DNA of 21,897 nt from an uncultured Porphyromonas sp. (lineage in GTDB: Bacteria; Bacteroidota; Bacteroidia; Bacteroidales; Porphyromonadaceae), in the NCBI RefSeq assembly GCF_915070105.1, contig NZ_CAJZFJ010000037.1:1-21897 (forward strand). The letters are read 5' to 3'. A program made the translations under genes and the position numbers. Under the pieces are notes generated by a model, which was given only the letters and a program-made list of their open reading frames with translations, did not search any database and was not told where the DNA came from. Shown piece after piece: positions 9,352 through 16,913 of this stretch (the first letter of the stretch is position 1; every line of letters begins with the position of its first letter).

Positions 9352-9359
9352 CAAAGATA
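9352..9359 (-). promoter_or_regulatory. Candidate rpsA -7 promoter box
   Basis: Read on the minus strand this is TATCTTTG, an exact TAnnTTTG match about 113 nt before the rpsA start codon. The -33 box is weak. Confidence 0.6.
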
Positions 9360-9387
9360 CGAAAAAACGCTACAGCATACCTATATA

Positions 9388-9439
9388 TGCCGAGAGCTCA
9401 CCTCACTACACGGTATCACCCCTGGGTGGGCTCTCGGCA
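9388..9439. repeat. 15-bp inverted repeat between the rpsA promoter and array II
   Basis: The left arm TGCCGAGAGCTCACC (9388-9402) pairs with the right arm GGTGGGCTCTCGGCA (9425-9439), with one G-T pair and a 22-nt loop. It lies just upstream of the rpsA -7 box and 12 bp from array II. No T-run follows on either strand, so a terminator role is doubtful. A protein site or structured boundary is possible. Confidence 0.75.
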
Positions 9440-9451
9440 GGGGCGCTAGGT

Positions 9452-9536
9452 GTGTACACGTTTGTACACTCCTGTATACACACGTGTACACAAGAGTATA
9501 CACAGTAGGTACACAAGTGTGTACACACGTGTATAC
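9452..9536. repeat. Palindromic array II
   Basis: Eight GTAC or GTATAC centres occur at about 9455, 9465, 9476, 9487, 9498, 9510, 9522 and 9533, spaced 10-12 bp. Full GTGTACAC lies at 9452, 9484 and 9519; GTATAC lies at 9474, 9496 and 9531. Bases 9473-9492 and 9517-9536 are each 20 bp of strict purine-pyrimidine alternation. The right end is the reverse complement of the start of array I over 20 identical bases. Open frames through it on both strands are artefacts. Confidence 0.9.
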
Positions 9537-9537
9537 T

Positions 9538-9792
9538 ATTCGGCGGTCTACCGTGCGCTCCTCTAGGGGTACGAGGACATCGCTCCACCCCCTCTTCCTG
9601 CCTCTATGGAGAGATAGCGACCGCACTCCTTGCCCTCTAGGCTAAAGGTAACTCTTCGCCTATCGAGAAGGGGGGCAACATGCGCCTCCCAAGGCTTTGC
9701 TGGGGAGAGACACATAGCTCAGGATGGGTAGGAGTAAAGGAGGCCACAAGGACTATATGAGGAATAGCTGTACTACACAGCGATATTATTGA
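9538..9792. other. Intergenic region between array II and the small membrane-protein gene
   Basis: I see no supported gene. A short CTCCC/GGGAG inverted repeat (9686-9690 with 9703-9707) is the only structure noted. Together with 9239-9537 this completes a 656-bp gap between two divergent genes. Confidence 0.5.
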
Positions 9793-9800
9793 TACATTTG
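9793..9800 (+). promoter_or_regulatory. Candidate -7 box for the small membrane-protein gene
   Basis: TACATTTG matches TAnnTTTG exactly and lies 94 nt before the ATG at 9895. The surrounding DNA is more A/T-rich than the rest of the gap. No clear -33 box is visible. Confidence 0.5.
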
Positions 9801-9894
9801 CAGGAGCAAGTAATTAGACAGCGACACAAATCTGTCAATCCGCACATACATACAGCACAACTATCATCCTCACTCCCTCAATCAGACTCAAATT

Positions 9895-10152
9895 ATGGCT
9901 ACACAACTAAGGCAAATCAGGTATCATCTCATCAAGATCTTCCGAGCCTTCAAGTGGCTGACTAGAGCCATTGCCATCGCCTTCATCCTATACGCCCCCT
10001 ACTGCGCCTATCATACAATAGCATCTGGGGGAGACTTTTGGAGTTTCTGGGACAAATTATTTCCTCCCTTCTGGTCTTGGGTTTGGGCAATAGCTTTGTT
10101 TGCTAATGCAGCTATCGTCGCAATGCTCACACTTACTAAGGAATCAGACTAG
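9895..10152 (+). CDS. Small hypothetical inner-membrane protein, two transmembrane segments
   Basis: I do not recognise this 85-residue protein. It has a basic N-terminus (residues 1-20, with several Arg and Lys), a hydrophobic segment at about 21-43 (AIAIAFILYAPYC), a loop rich in Trp and Phe (48-62, DFWSFWDKLFPPFW), a second hydrophobic segment at about 61-80, and a short charged end (TKESD). The positive-inside rule predicts both ends in the cytoplasm. A TAnnTTTG box 94 nt upstream and normal codon use support a real gene. It stands alone: 656 bp from rpsA and 336 bp before PBP1A, with no sign of translational coupling. Candidates include a small membrane regulator or stress peptide, but nothing in the sequence decides this. 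Confidence 0.7.
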   Translation: MATQLRQIRYHLIKIFRAFKWLTRAIAIAFILYAPYCAYHTIASGGDFWSFWDKLFPPFWSWVWAIALFANAAIVAMLTLTKESD

Positions 10153-10350
10153 CACACGAGAGGGCATCAGCTGCAGCCTAAAGAGCTCCTCAAGCACTTC
10201 ACCTCCCTCTAGGTGAGGACAGAGCACCCTCAGCACAGAGGATGGCGACACCTAACAACTATAACCTTATATACAAACCATATACCCCACACTTACGAGA
10301 CTCAACACCTGGTATCCAAAGGTAGCCGTGGGAGGATCAGTTGTGTATGT
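10153..10350. other. Intergenic region upstream of PBP1A
   Basis: The full gap runs to 10488. It holds a weak TCACCT/AGGTGA hairpin (10199-10204 with 10211-10216) that might end the preceding transcript, then the PBP1A promoter candidate and leader. I see no other gene. Confidence 0.45.
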
Positions 10351-10380
10351 GTTGCGAGTTGCTAAAAGTTCATACCTTTG
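10351..10380 (+). promoter_or_regulatory. PBP1A promoter candidate
   Basis: The -7 box is TACCTTTG (10373-10380), an exact TAnnTTTG match. GTTG at 10351-10354 is a plausible -33 box 18 nt upstream. This predicts a leader of about 100 nt before the ATG at 10489. Confidence 0.6.
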
Positions 10381-10472
10381 CAGTATATATAATATGTATC
10401 TCATCCTGCCTTAGACACAAAGTCAGAGGGAGGGATTGAGGTACGCTCCTCTAACACCAAAGAGGAGAATAT

Positions 10473-10505
10473 ATGGTCATAAGGAAGAATGAAGAAGAAG
10501 ATTAA
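10473..10505 (+). other. Possible 10-codon leader ORF overlapping the PBP1A start
   Basis: ATG at 10473 opens MVIRKNEEED followed by TAA. It is preceded by AGGAGA, which looks more like a Shine-Dalgarno sequence than anything before the PBP1A ATG. It overlaps the first codons of PBP1A in another frame. It could couple translation or be chance. Confidence 0.2.
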
Positions 10506-12840
10506 GGTGTGCCTTTGGGTCGGATTTGCACTCGTATGGCTCGCTATACTCGGTGGGCTCTTTGCTATCACACGTGGGTGGATCGGTTACCTCCCTCCGA
10601 TTGAGCAGCTACAGAACCCTATCGACAAGTATGCCTCACAGCTCATCGCCGCCAACGGTGAGATCATAGGCTCCTTTGCCCACAGCGGTACTAATCGTGT
10701 ATTCGTCGAATATAAGGACATCTCCCCTAACCTCATCAAGGCCCTAGTCGCCACCGAAGATATACGCTTCGAGAGCCACTCAGGGATTGACTTCCGTGGG
10801 CTGGCACGTGCTGTCGTGAAGACAGGTATCCTCCAGCAGAAGAGCGGTGGTGGAGGTAGTACCATTACCCAGCAGCTCGCCAAGATGCTCTATTCGCCCC
10901 CTAGCTCCAACTTCTTCACTCGTATGATGAAGAAGCCCGTGGAGTGGGTCATCGCAGCCAAGCTAGAGCGATACTACACGAAGGAGGAGATCATCTCGAT
11001 GTATCTCAACCAATTCGACTTCCTCTACAATGCCGTAGGGATCAAGTCGGCTGCCTATACCTACTTCGGTAAGACTCCCGCCGAGCTCAATGTCGAGGAG
11101 GCTGCCGTGCTCGTGGGGATGTGTAAGAACCCTTCGGTCTACAACCCCATACTCCGCAGGAATAGCCCCCAGCCACTGGAGCGACGCAACACGGTCTTCC
11201 AGCAGATGGAGAAGGCAGGCTACCTCTCAGAGCGTGAGGTGGACTCGCTCTCCAAGCTCCCGATCCGCACCTCCTTCCACAAGATGGATCACAAGCAGGG
11301 CACAGCTCCCTACTTCCGTGAGCACCTTCGCAAGATCATGATGGCAGGCAAGCCCGATCGTAGCGACTATGCCTCCTGGCAGTACGATCGCTATCGAGAT
11401 GACAGCATCCAGTGGGAGACCAACCCCCTCTACGGCTGGTGCAACAAGAACCATAAGCCTGATGGCTCCCCCTACAACATCTACACTGATGGGCTGAAGA
11501 TCTACACGACGATCGTACCTGATATGCAGCGCTATGCCGAGGAGGCTATCGAGGAGTATGTCGGGGGGTATCTACAGCCTGCCTTCGACCGCGAACGCAA
11601 GAGCCGTGGCGGAGATCCCTTCAGCACCTCCATATCCAAGGAGCAGCGTGAAGCGATCCTTAGCCGTGCGATGCGTCAGAGTGAGCGCTGGCGTCTGAGC
11701 AAGGAGGACGGGCTATCCGAGGCAGAGATCAAGGCACAGTTCCACAAGAAGACGAAGATGCAGGTATGGTCGTGGCGCGGTATGCGTGACACGATCATGA
11801 CCCCGATCGACTCGATTCGATACATGAAGAGTATCCTGCGATCGGGCTTCATGGCGATGGATCCTCATAACGGGCATGTGCTGGCGTATGTGGGGGACAT
11901 CAACTTTGGGCAGTTCCAGTACGATATGGTCTCCGATGGTAGACGTCAGACAGGGTCAATCATCAAGCCCTACCTATATTCGCTAGCGATGGTAGACGGA
12001 GCCTCTCCCTGTGACGAGATCCTACACGTACAGCAGACCTATCAGCTAGACAATGGACAGACGTGGACACCACGCAACTCCAACAGCCGTCGTATCGGTG
12101 AGATGGTCTCCATCCAATGGGGGCTACAGAACTCCGATAACTGGGTGACTGCCGAGCTGATGAGCCGTACCTCTCCGATTACCTTCAAGCGACTCCTAGA
12201 GAGCTATGGTCTCAGAGGCCCAATCGAGGCGACGATGGCTATGTCCCTCGGTACGCCAGAGGCTACTGTCGGGGAGATGGTCTCAGGATACACGACCTTC
12301 GTCAATGATGGGGTACGCATAGACCCGATCTTCGTCACGCAGATCGAGGATATGCACGGCAACATCGTAGCGACCTTCACCCCACAGATGACCGAGGTGC
12401 TCACTACTGACGCTGCCAATAAGATGCTCTACATGCTTCAGAATGTCGTCAATGGCGGTACTGGGGGACGTCTGCGCTCCTCTACCTTTGGGCTACAGAT
12501 GCCCCTCGGCGGTAAGACGGGTACGACACAGCGTAACAGCGATACGTGGTTCATGGGCTTCACCCCAGACATCGTAGCAGGATGCTGGGTAGGAGGCGAA
12601 GAGCGTAGCGTACGCTTCAACACGATGGCCTTCGGGCAGGGGGCAGCCGCAGCCCTACCAGTATTCGGTAAGTTCATCAAGAAAGTATACTCAGATAGTA
12701 AACTAGGCTACAGGAAAGACGCCACCTTCAAGACCCCCGTGGGTTTCTCTCCCTGCTCGGATGCAGGGGACGTGGAGGCCGTGGAGATCTTCGAGGGCGA
12801 ACCAGGAAATAATACAGACACACCCCCTAGCGCCTTCTGA
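10489..12840 (+). CDS. mrcA: Class A penicillin-binding protein (PBP1A type), bifunctional transglycosylase/transpeptidase
   Basis: A 783-residue bifunctional peptidoglycan synthase. A membrane anchor at about residues 6-28 (VGFALVWLAILGG) places the rest in the periplasm. The GT51 glycosyltransferase domain (about 60-235) shows EDIRFESHSG with catalytic Glu90, GGSTITQQ at 122-129, and the later KLERYYTKEEIISMYLNQ block. The transpeptidase domain has all three motifs: SIIK (Ser490, Lys493), SDN (549-551) and KTG (676-678). It polymerises lipid II into glycan strands and cross-links them. Length and motif order fit PBP1A (PBP1a/ponA family). It has its own TAnnTTTG promoter. A GH95 gene follows 48 nt after the stop with no terminator between them, so the two may share a transcript. 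Nothing is truncated. The symbol could equally be written ponA. Confidence 0.95.
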   Translation: MKKKIKVCLWVGFALVWLAILGGLFAITRGWIGYLPPIEQLQNPIDKYASQLIAANGEIIGSFAHSGTNRVFVEYKDISPNLIKALVATEDIRFESHSGIDFRGLARAVVKTGILQQKSGGGGSTITQQLAKMLYSPPSSNFFTRMMKKPVEWVIAAKLERYYTKEEIISMYLNQFDFLYNAVGIKSAAYTYFGKTPAELNVEEAAVLVGMCKNPSVYNPILRRNSPQPLERRNTVFQQMEKAGYLSEREVDSLSKLPIRTSFHKMDHKQGTAPYFREHLRKIMMAGKPDRSDYASWQYDRYRDDSIQWETNPLYGWCNKNHKPDGSPYNIYTDGLKIYTTIVPDMQRYAEEAIEEYVGGYLQPAFDRERKSRGGDPFSTSISKEQREAILSRAMRQSERWRLSKEDGLSEAEIKAQFHKKTKMQVWSWRGMRDTIMTPIDSIRYMKSILRSGFMAMDPHNGHVLAYVGDINFGQFQYDMVSDGRRQTGSIIKPYLYSLAMVDGASPCDEILHVQQTYQLDNGQTWTPRNSNSRRIGEMVSIQWGLQNSDNWVTAELMSRTSPITFKRLLESYGLRGPIEATMAMSLGTPEATVGEMVSGYTTFVNDGVRIDPIFVTQIEDMHGNIVATFTPQMTEVLTTDAANKMLYMLQNVVNGGTGGRLRSSTFGLQMPLGGKTGTTQRNSDTWFMGFTPDIVAGCWVGGEERSVRFNTMAFGQGAAAALPVFGKFIKKVYSDSKLGYRKDATFKTPVGFSPCSDAGDVEAVEIFEGEPGNNTDTPPSAF

Positions 12841-12888
12841 TCAGGGGCGCATAGGGGTAATATCGTTTAATTTTATACATCTAACTTT

Positions 12889-15405
12889 ATGATCAAGACA
12901 CAGTTTATTGCTTGTGCCGGTCTCGCCATGCTCCTAGCTTCGGTGAGCCCCTCACACGCCCAAAGCTCGGGATTATCCGAGGACGAGTCATCTCCCAGCA
13001 GATTCGTTCGTGTTCCCGAACTAACCTACTACTTCGACCGCCCAGCGAAGAACATGATGGAGGAGCTTCCCTTAGGGAATGGCCGCCTCGGCATGCTCAG
13101 CGATGGAGGTCTCACACACCAGAAGATCACGCTCAACGAAAGCTCTATGTGGAGCGGTAGTAAGGATGCCGAAGCCCTTAACCCCGAGGCCTCCAAGTAC
13201 CTCTCCGAGATCCGCGAACTGCTCTTCGCCGGTAAGCACAAGGAGGCCGAGAACCTTATCTACAAGACCTTCGTCTGTGGAGGTAAGGGTAGCGGTCATG
13301 GAAGTGGTGCCAAGACTCCCTATGGGAGCTATGAGGTAGGAGGCTTCCTGCACCTAAACTGGGGGAGCTACATCCCCTGCTCTAGCTACAAGCGTAGCCT
13401 CGACCTGAACCACGGTGAGAGCAAGGAAGTCATCGAGGTGGCAGGTAGACCCTACCGCATGAAGACGCTCTACAGCTCCTACATCAGCGATGTCAATGTC
13501 ATCAACATCTACAACCAGACTCCCGCTGCACGTCAGGACACCCTTCGCCTGAGCATGAGCCGCCCCGAGAACGGATATAGCTCCGTCCGTGATGGCTTCA
13601 TCACCCTCTCTGGCTCACTACCCAACGGCCGTGGCGGTCAGGGACTGAGCTATGCAATTGTCGCCAAACCTCTCCTTCTACATGGTGGTAAGCTCATCAC
13701 GCGTGGCAACGAGCTCCTCATCGTAGATGCCCCTGTCATTCAAATCCTCATTGCCCATAACACAAACTACTACAATCCTCAGCTCTCTCTCGTAGAGGAA
13801 GGTATCGACCAGATCATGGCAGCTGCAGGGACCAGCCCCGCAGCCCTAGAGAGTGATCACCGACAGGCCTTCGCAGAGTCTATGACACGTGTAGAGATGC
13901 GCATTGGTAACAGCAACACCGTCCTCGAAGGCCTGCCCATAGACAAGCGTCTAGCGGCCTACCACAAGAACCCCGCTGCTGACCCCAACCTCGCTACTCT
14001 CTACATGCAGTTCGGTCGCTATCTGCTCCTCTCCAGCACCCGTCCAGGTGCTCTCCCTCCCAACCTTCAGGGCCTATGGACGAACCTCGTCCAGGCTCCT
14101 TGGAACAGTGACTATCACCTGAACATCAACCTTCAGATGAACCACTGGCCAAGCGAGAAGGGTAACCTCTCCGAGTCCGTCCAGCCTCTCACCTCATGGG
14201 TCGAGGGGCTGGGCCCCTCGGGGCACCAAACCGCCCAAACCTTCTACAAGGGCAAGGGCTGGGTCACACACATCCTCGGGAATGTATGGGGCTTCACCGC
14301 CCCCGGTGAGCACCCCAGCTGGGGCGCTACCAATACGGGTGCCGCTTGGCTCTGCCAGCACCTCTACAATCACTACCTCTACACTCAGGACAGAGCTTAC
14401 CTAGAGCGTGTGTATCCGATTATCAAGGGTGCTGCCCAATTCTTCCAGTCTACCCTCGTCAAGGATCCCAATAACGGCTACCTCGTCAATGTACCGACGA
14501 CGTCGCCTGAGAACCACTTCATCGCTCCCGACGGCTCTACCGTAGCCGTCTGTGCAGGCTCTACGATGGACAATCAGATTATCCGAGAGCTCTTCACCAA
14601 TACGATCGCCTCTGCCCGTATCCTCGGAGAGCAGGCCTTCGCAGACTCACTCGCCCTGCTCCTTCCCCAGATCAAGCCTACGACCATTGGCCCTGATGGA
14701 CGTATCATGGAGTGGCTTGAGAACTACAAGGAGGTAGAGCCTCACCACCGACATGTCTCGCACCTCTATGGACTCTTCCCTGGCAACGAGATCACAAGGG
14801 AGCGTACACCCGAGCTTATCACTGCAGCACGCAAGAGCCTAGATGCACGTGGCGCAAGCAGTACAAGCTGGTCGATGGCTTGGAAGATCAACTTCCGTGC
14901 TCGCCTAGGTGATGCCGAGAAGGCTTATGAGGTACTCAATATGCTCCTGCGCCCAGTAGATGCCATTGACCCCAAGACGGGCAAGCCCTATGGCAGTGGG
15001 TCAAATAACAACCTCTTTAGCTCACACCCACCCTTCCAGATCGATGGTAACTTCGGGGGATCTTCGGGCATTATGGAGATGCTTCTACAGAGCGAAACTG
15101 GAAGTATCACCCCGCTACCCGCCCTACCAAAGGCATGGAAGGAAGGGATGATCTCGGGTCTAAAGGTCGTAGGTAATGCCACCTGCTCCCTCGCTTGGGA
15201 TCAGTCACGTCCTGGCAAGCTCACGCAGTTCACCCTCGTAGCACATGCCACCTACAAGCATATCCTCACCCTCCCTAAGGAGCTCAAGGACTACAAGCTT
15301 CGCCTCAATGGACGTCTCCTCGATGTCAAGGCGCTGACAGAGGATGGCCGTATCCACCTCCCCCTCATGCACCCTGGTGACCGTCTCATCCTATCCCGCA
15401 GATAG
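12889..15405 (+). CDS. GH95 family glycosidase, probable alpha-1,2-L-fucosidase
   Basis: An 838-residue exported enzyme. The N-terminus (about 1-25, ending SHAQ) is a signal peptide without a convincing lipobox, and there is no T9SS sorting domain, so a periplasmic location is likely. It begins with the GH95 N-terminal beta domain (PLGNGRLGM, TLNESSMWSG), then an alpha/alpha-barrel. Residues matching the studied Bifidobacterium AfcA catalytic set can be placed: Asn412 and Asn414 in HLNINLQMNHWP, Glu567 in TMDNQIIRELF and Asp719 in QIDGNFGG. All are present, so it should be active. GH95 enzymes remove terminal alpha-1,2-linked L-fucose from host glycans; a few act on L-galactose, which cannot be excluded. 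It lies 48 nt downstream of PBP1A, probably on the same transcript, with an A/T-rich leader (TAATTTTATACATC). No SusC/SusD or other glycosidase is adjacent. Confidence 0.92.
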   Translation: MIKTQFIACAGLAMLLASVSPSHAQSSGLSEDESSPSRFVRVPELTYYFDRPAKNMMEELPLGNGRLGMLSDGGLTHQKITLNESSMWSGSKDAEALNPEASKYLSEIRELLFAGKHKEAENLIYKTFVCGGKGSGHGSGAKTPYGSYEVGGFLHLNWGSYIPCSSYKRSLDLNHGESKEVIEVAGRPYRMKTLYSSYISDVNVINIYNQTPAARQDTLRLSMSRPENGYSSVRDGFITLSGSLPNGRGGQGLSYAIVAKPLLLHGGKLITRGNELLIVDAPVIQILIAHNTNYYNPQLSLVEEGIDQIMAAAGTSPAALESDHRQAFAESMTRVEMRIGNSNTVLEGLPIDKRLAAYHKNPAADPNLATLYMQFGRYLLLSSTRPGALPPNLQGLWTNLVQAPWNSDYHLNINLQMNHWPSEKGNLSESVQPLTSWVEGLGPSGHQTAQTFYKGKGWVTHILGNVWGFTAPGEHPSWGATNTGAAWLCQHLYNHYLYTQDRAYLERVYPIIKGAAQFFQSTLVKDPNNGYLVNVPTTSPENHFIAPDGSTVAVCAGSTMDNQIIRELFTNTIASARILGEQAFADSLALLLPQIKPTTIGPDGRIMEWLENYKEVEPHHRHVSHLYGLFPGNEITRERTPELITAARKSLDARGASSTSWSMAWKINFRARLGDAEKAYEVLNMLLRPVDAIDPKTGKPYGSGSNNNLFSSHPPFQIDGNFGGSSGIMEMLLQSETGSITPLPALPKAWKEGMISGLKVVGNATCSLAWDQSRPGKLTQFTLVAHATYKHILTLPKELKDYKLRLNGRLLDVKALTEDGRIHLPLMHPGDRLILSRR

Positions 15406-15414
15406 CTCACCCCG

Positions 15415-15443
15415 CATCCTCTAGCACACGAGGCTAGATGGTG
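15415..15443 (+). terminator. Hairpin after the GH95 gene
   Basis: CATCCTCTAG (15415-15424) pairs with CTAGATGGTG (15434-15443), with one mismatch and one wobble and a 9-nt loop. It starts 10 nt after the stop codon. No T-run follows, so it may be a 3' stabilising hairpin instead. Confidence 0.5.
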
Positions 15444-15686
15444 TCCCCACTTCGGCGGTAGTAGACGGGCTCAATTCCCTCCTCCCCGATAGGTTTATTA
15501 CTTTGCTTAGTCCCTCTCGGGCTAGCGATCTATTTGCTTCGGATTTTATTGTGCAGATGACGGATAGTGTCTACTGCACCTTGTATTACAGCTTCGGATT
15601 ATCGTCCCTTTCTTTTCCCTTCAGATGTCTGTGTACCTCTGGTAGGCAACCTATGCCGATCCTAGTGCACTACCCTCTTATGCTCC
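15444..15686. other. Intergenic region upstream of rplY (left part)
   Basis: This belongs to a 573-bp gap (15406-15978). A 71-codon frame at 15503-15718 begins with TTG, has no family resemblance and is rejected. A box TTACTTTG near 15497 is one mismatch from TAnnTTTG. No tRNA was found. Confidence 0.45.
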
Positions 15687-15728
15687 TCGGGGAAGAGCCT
15701 CATGCACTGTGCATATAGCCTTCCCCGA
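15687..15728. repeat. Nested inverted repeat upstream of rplY
   Basis: TCGGGGAAG (15687-15695) pairs with CTTCCCCGA (15720-15728), 9 bp. Inside it, ATGCA (15702-15706) pairs with TGCAT (15710-15714). A 42-nt RNA would fold well. It lies about 125 nt upstream of the rplY -7 box, so it is probably outside the rplY transcript. It could be part of a small RNA. Confidence 0.6.
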
Positions 15729-15852
15729 TCCTGCTTACCAAGCCCTTACATTGCCTAGACTTATCCCCTTGATCTCGCTTGAGGCAAAGGAGGATGAGCC
15801 CCCACTTACATCTCAGATGTAGCTGTAGGAAAGCACTCTAAAAGTTTTTAGT

Positions 15853-15860
15853 TATCTTTG
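15853..15860 (+). promoter_or_regulatory. Candidate rplY -7 promoter box
   Basis: TATCTTTG is an exact TAnnTTTG match 118 nt before the rplY start codon. The upstream DNA is A/T-rich (AAAAGTTTTTAG) but has no clear -33 TTTG. Confidence 0.55.
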
Positions 15861-15930
15861 TCGGCGTTTGACGATTGTCTCTCGGGCGAGTATGCCCTTG
15901 TACCTCTGGTGCGAGGTCTCGTGTGATGGG

Positions 15931-15950
15931 AAATTAGATGACACTAATTT
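15931..15950 (+). promoter_or_regulatory. Stem-loop in the rplY leader
   Basis: AAATTAG (15931-15937) pairs with CTAATTT (15944-15950) around a 6-nt loop. It ends 28 nt before the rplY ATG. Ribosomal protein genes are often autoregulated through leader structures, so this is a candidate site, but the stem is weak (A/T pairs). Confidence 0.4.
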
Positions 15951-15978
15951 TGAGTAACACAACTATTAGAAACAAGGA

Positions 15979-16554
15979 ATGAAGACTTTCCAACTCGAAG
16001 GCCAGCTTCGCACGGAGCTAGGCAAGAAGGCCTCTAAGGGCCTTCGCCAAGGGGACAACATCCCCGCCGTCCTCTATGGAGGTAACGAAGTAGTACACTT
16101 CACCGTAAGCCAGGATGGGGTACGTAACCTCGTCTATTCGCCAGACATCTTTGCTATTGACCTCACCATCGCTGGCAAGCAGGTCAAGGCTGTCCTCAAG
16201 GACCTACAGTTCCACCCTGTGACTGACCAGATCCTGCACCTAGACTTCCTACAGGTAGAGGCTACCAAGCCCATCGTCATGGAAGTACCTGTTGTCCTAA
16301 CGGGTCATGCCGAAGGGGTGAAGGCAGGGGGTAAGCTCAGCCTCGAGATGCGTAAGCTCAAGGTACGTGCCCCTTACGCCGAGATCCCCGAGCAGCTCTT
16401 CATCGACGTCACTGAGCTCGGTCTCGGTAAGACGATCCAGGTCGGCGCTCTACACTTCGAAGGCCTCGAAGTCATCAACGCTAAGAACGCTGTAGTATGT
16501 GCTGTCAAGCTCACACGTGCTGCACGTGGTGCTATGGCTAAGAGCGGTAAGTAA
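15979..16554 (+). CDS. rplY: 50S ribosomal protein L25/general stress protein CTC
   Basis: A 191-residue two-domain L25 of the CTC/TL5 type. The N-terminal domain (about 1-91: GQLRTELGKKASKGLRQ, NIPAVLYGG, LKDLQFHPVTDQILHLDF) binds 5S rRNA in the large subunit. The C-terminal beta domain (about 95-180: VPVVLTGHAEGVKAGGKL, IDVTELGLGKTIQV) is the extension missing from the short E. coli L25. It ends in a short basic tail (TRAARGAMAKSGK). The ATG is preceded by AACAAGGA directly abutting the codon, too close for a Shine-Dalgarno sequence. It has its own promoter candidate and terminator, so it is a single-gene unit. Length and sequence are normal for Bacteroidetes. Confidence 0.97.
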   Translation: MKTFQLEGQLRTELGKKASKGLRQGDNIPAVLYGGNEVVHFTVSQDGVRNLVYSPDIFAIDLTIAGKQVKAVLKDLQFHPVTDQILHLDFLQVEATKPIVMEVPVVLTGHAEGVKAGGKLSLEMRKLKVRAPYAEIPEQLFIDVTELGLGKTIQVGALHFEGLEVINAKNAVVCAVKLTRAARGAMAKSGK

Positions 16555-16581
16555 GTCGCTTACTTAGATCTATCCCAACGA

Positions 16582-16617
16582 AGAGGCCGTCTCTAGCTTA
16601 GGCTTGGGACGGCCTCT
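16582..16617 (+). terminator. Terminator of rplY
   Basis: AGAGGCCGTC (16582-16591) pairs with GACGGCCTCT (16608-16617), with a 16-nt loop that can form a further AGC/GCT pairing. It lies 28 nt after the stop and is followed by a pyrimidine-rich CTCCTTTACC tract. Confidence 0.8.
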
Positions 16618-16630
16618 CTCCTTTACCTTG

Positions 16631-16768
16631 CCCTGTGGGCACACCTCTCGTCCCGATGTAGGTGAGTCCCGACCTCCACTGGGGGCACTCCTCTCCCTTC
16701 ACTGGAGACTGCTCCCGACTCTGCCTGATGGCCTGCCCCACACTTACCCGGTGGGTATGTGAGACTGG
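16631..16768. repeat. Degenerate 23-bp tandem repeat, about six units
   Basis: Units in a 23-bp register start at 16631, 16654, 16677, 16700, 16723 and 16746. The clearest pair is CCCTGTGGGCACACCTCTC (16631) against CACTGGGGGCACTCCTCTC (16677), two periods apart. CACTGG recurs at 16700. The outer units are weak. It lies between the rplY terminator and dacB and has no coding potential. Confidence 0.55.
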
Positions 16769-16840
16769 TCTATATAGGGGTTCGCCTCTGCTTATCTTTC
16801 TTATCTTTCTTCTCTTGCCCTTTACTCACTGACTGCCGAA

Positions 16841-16882
16841 TAGCTTTATTACTCCTCTCACTGCCTTCGTCGGGTAGATTTA
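16841..16882 (+). promoter_or_regulatory. Weak dacB promoter candidates
   Basis: Two near-matches to TAnnTTTG occur: TAGCTTTA (16841-16848) and TAGATTTA (16875-16882), each with A in the last position. They sit in similar contexts (TAGCTTTATT, TAGATTTATT) 73 and 39 nt before the ATG at 16914. Neither is decisive. Confidence 0.25.
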
Positions 16883-16913
16883 TTCCCTACGACGAGCTAA
16901 CCACTATACCACT

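Noticed and set aside
9452..9536. Possible CRISPR array
   Set aside because: Units are 11-22 bp, palindromic, without unique spacers of 25-40 bp, and no cas gene is present.
9328..9645. Open frames on both strands across array II
   Set aside because: Stop-free only because the repeat lacks TAA/TAG/TGA in those frames; both strands give the same low-complexity pattern.
15464..15480. tRNA T-arm-like sequence GGGCTCAATTCCCT
   Set aside because: No matching acceptor, D or anticodon arms could be placed around it.
15503..15718. 71-codon frame upstream of rplY
   Set aside because: TTG start, no promoter at proper distance, Cys- and Ser-rich random-looking product, and it overlaps the nested inverted repeat at 15687.
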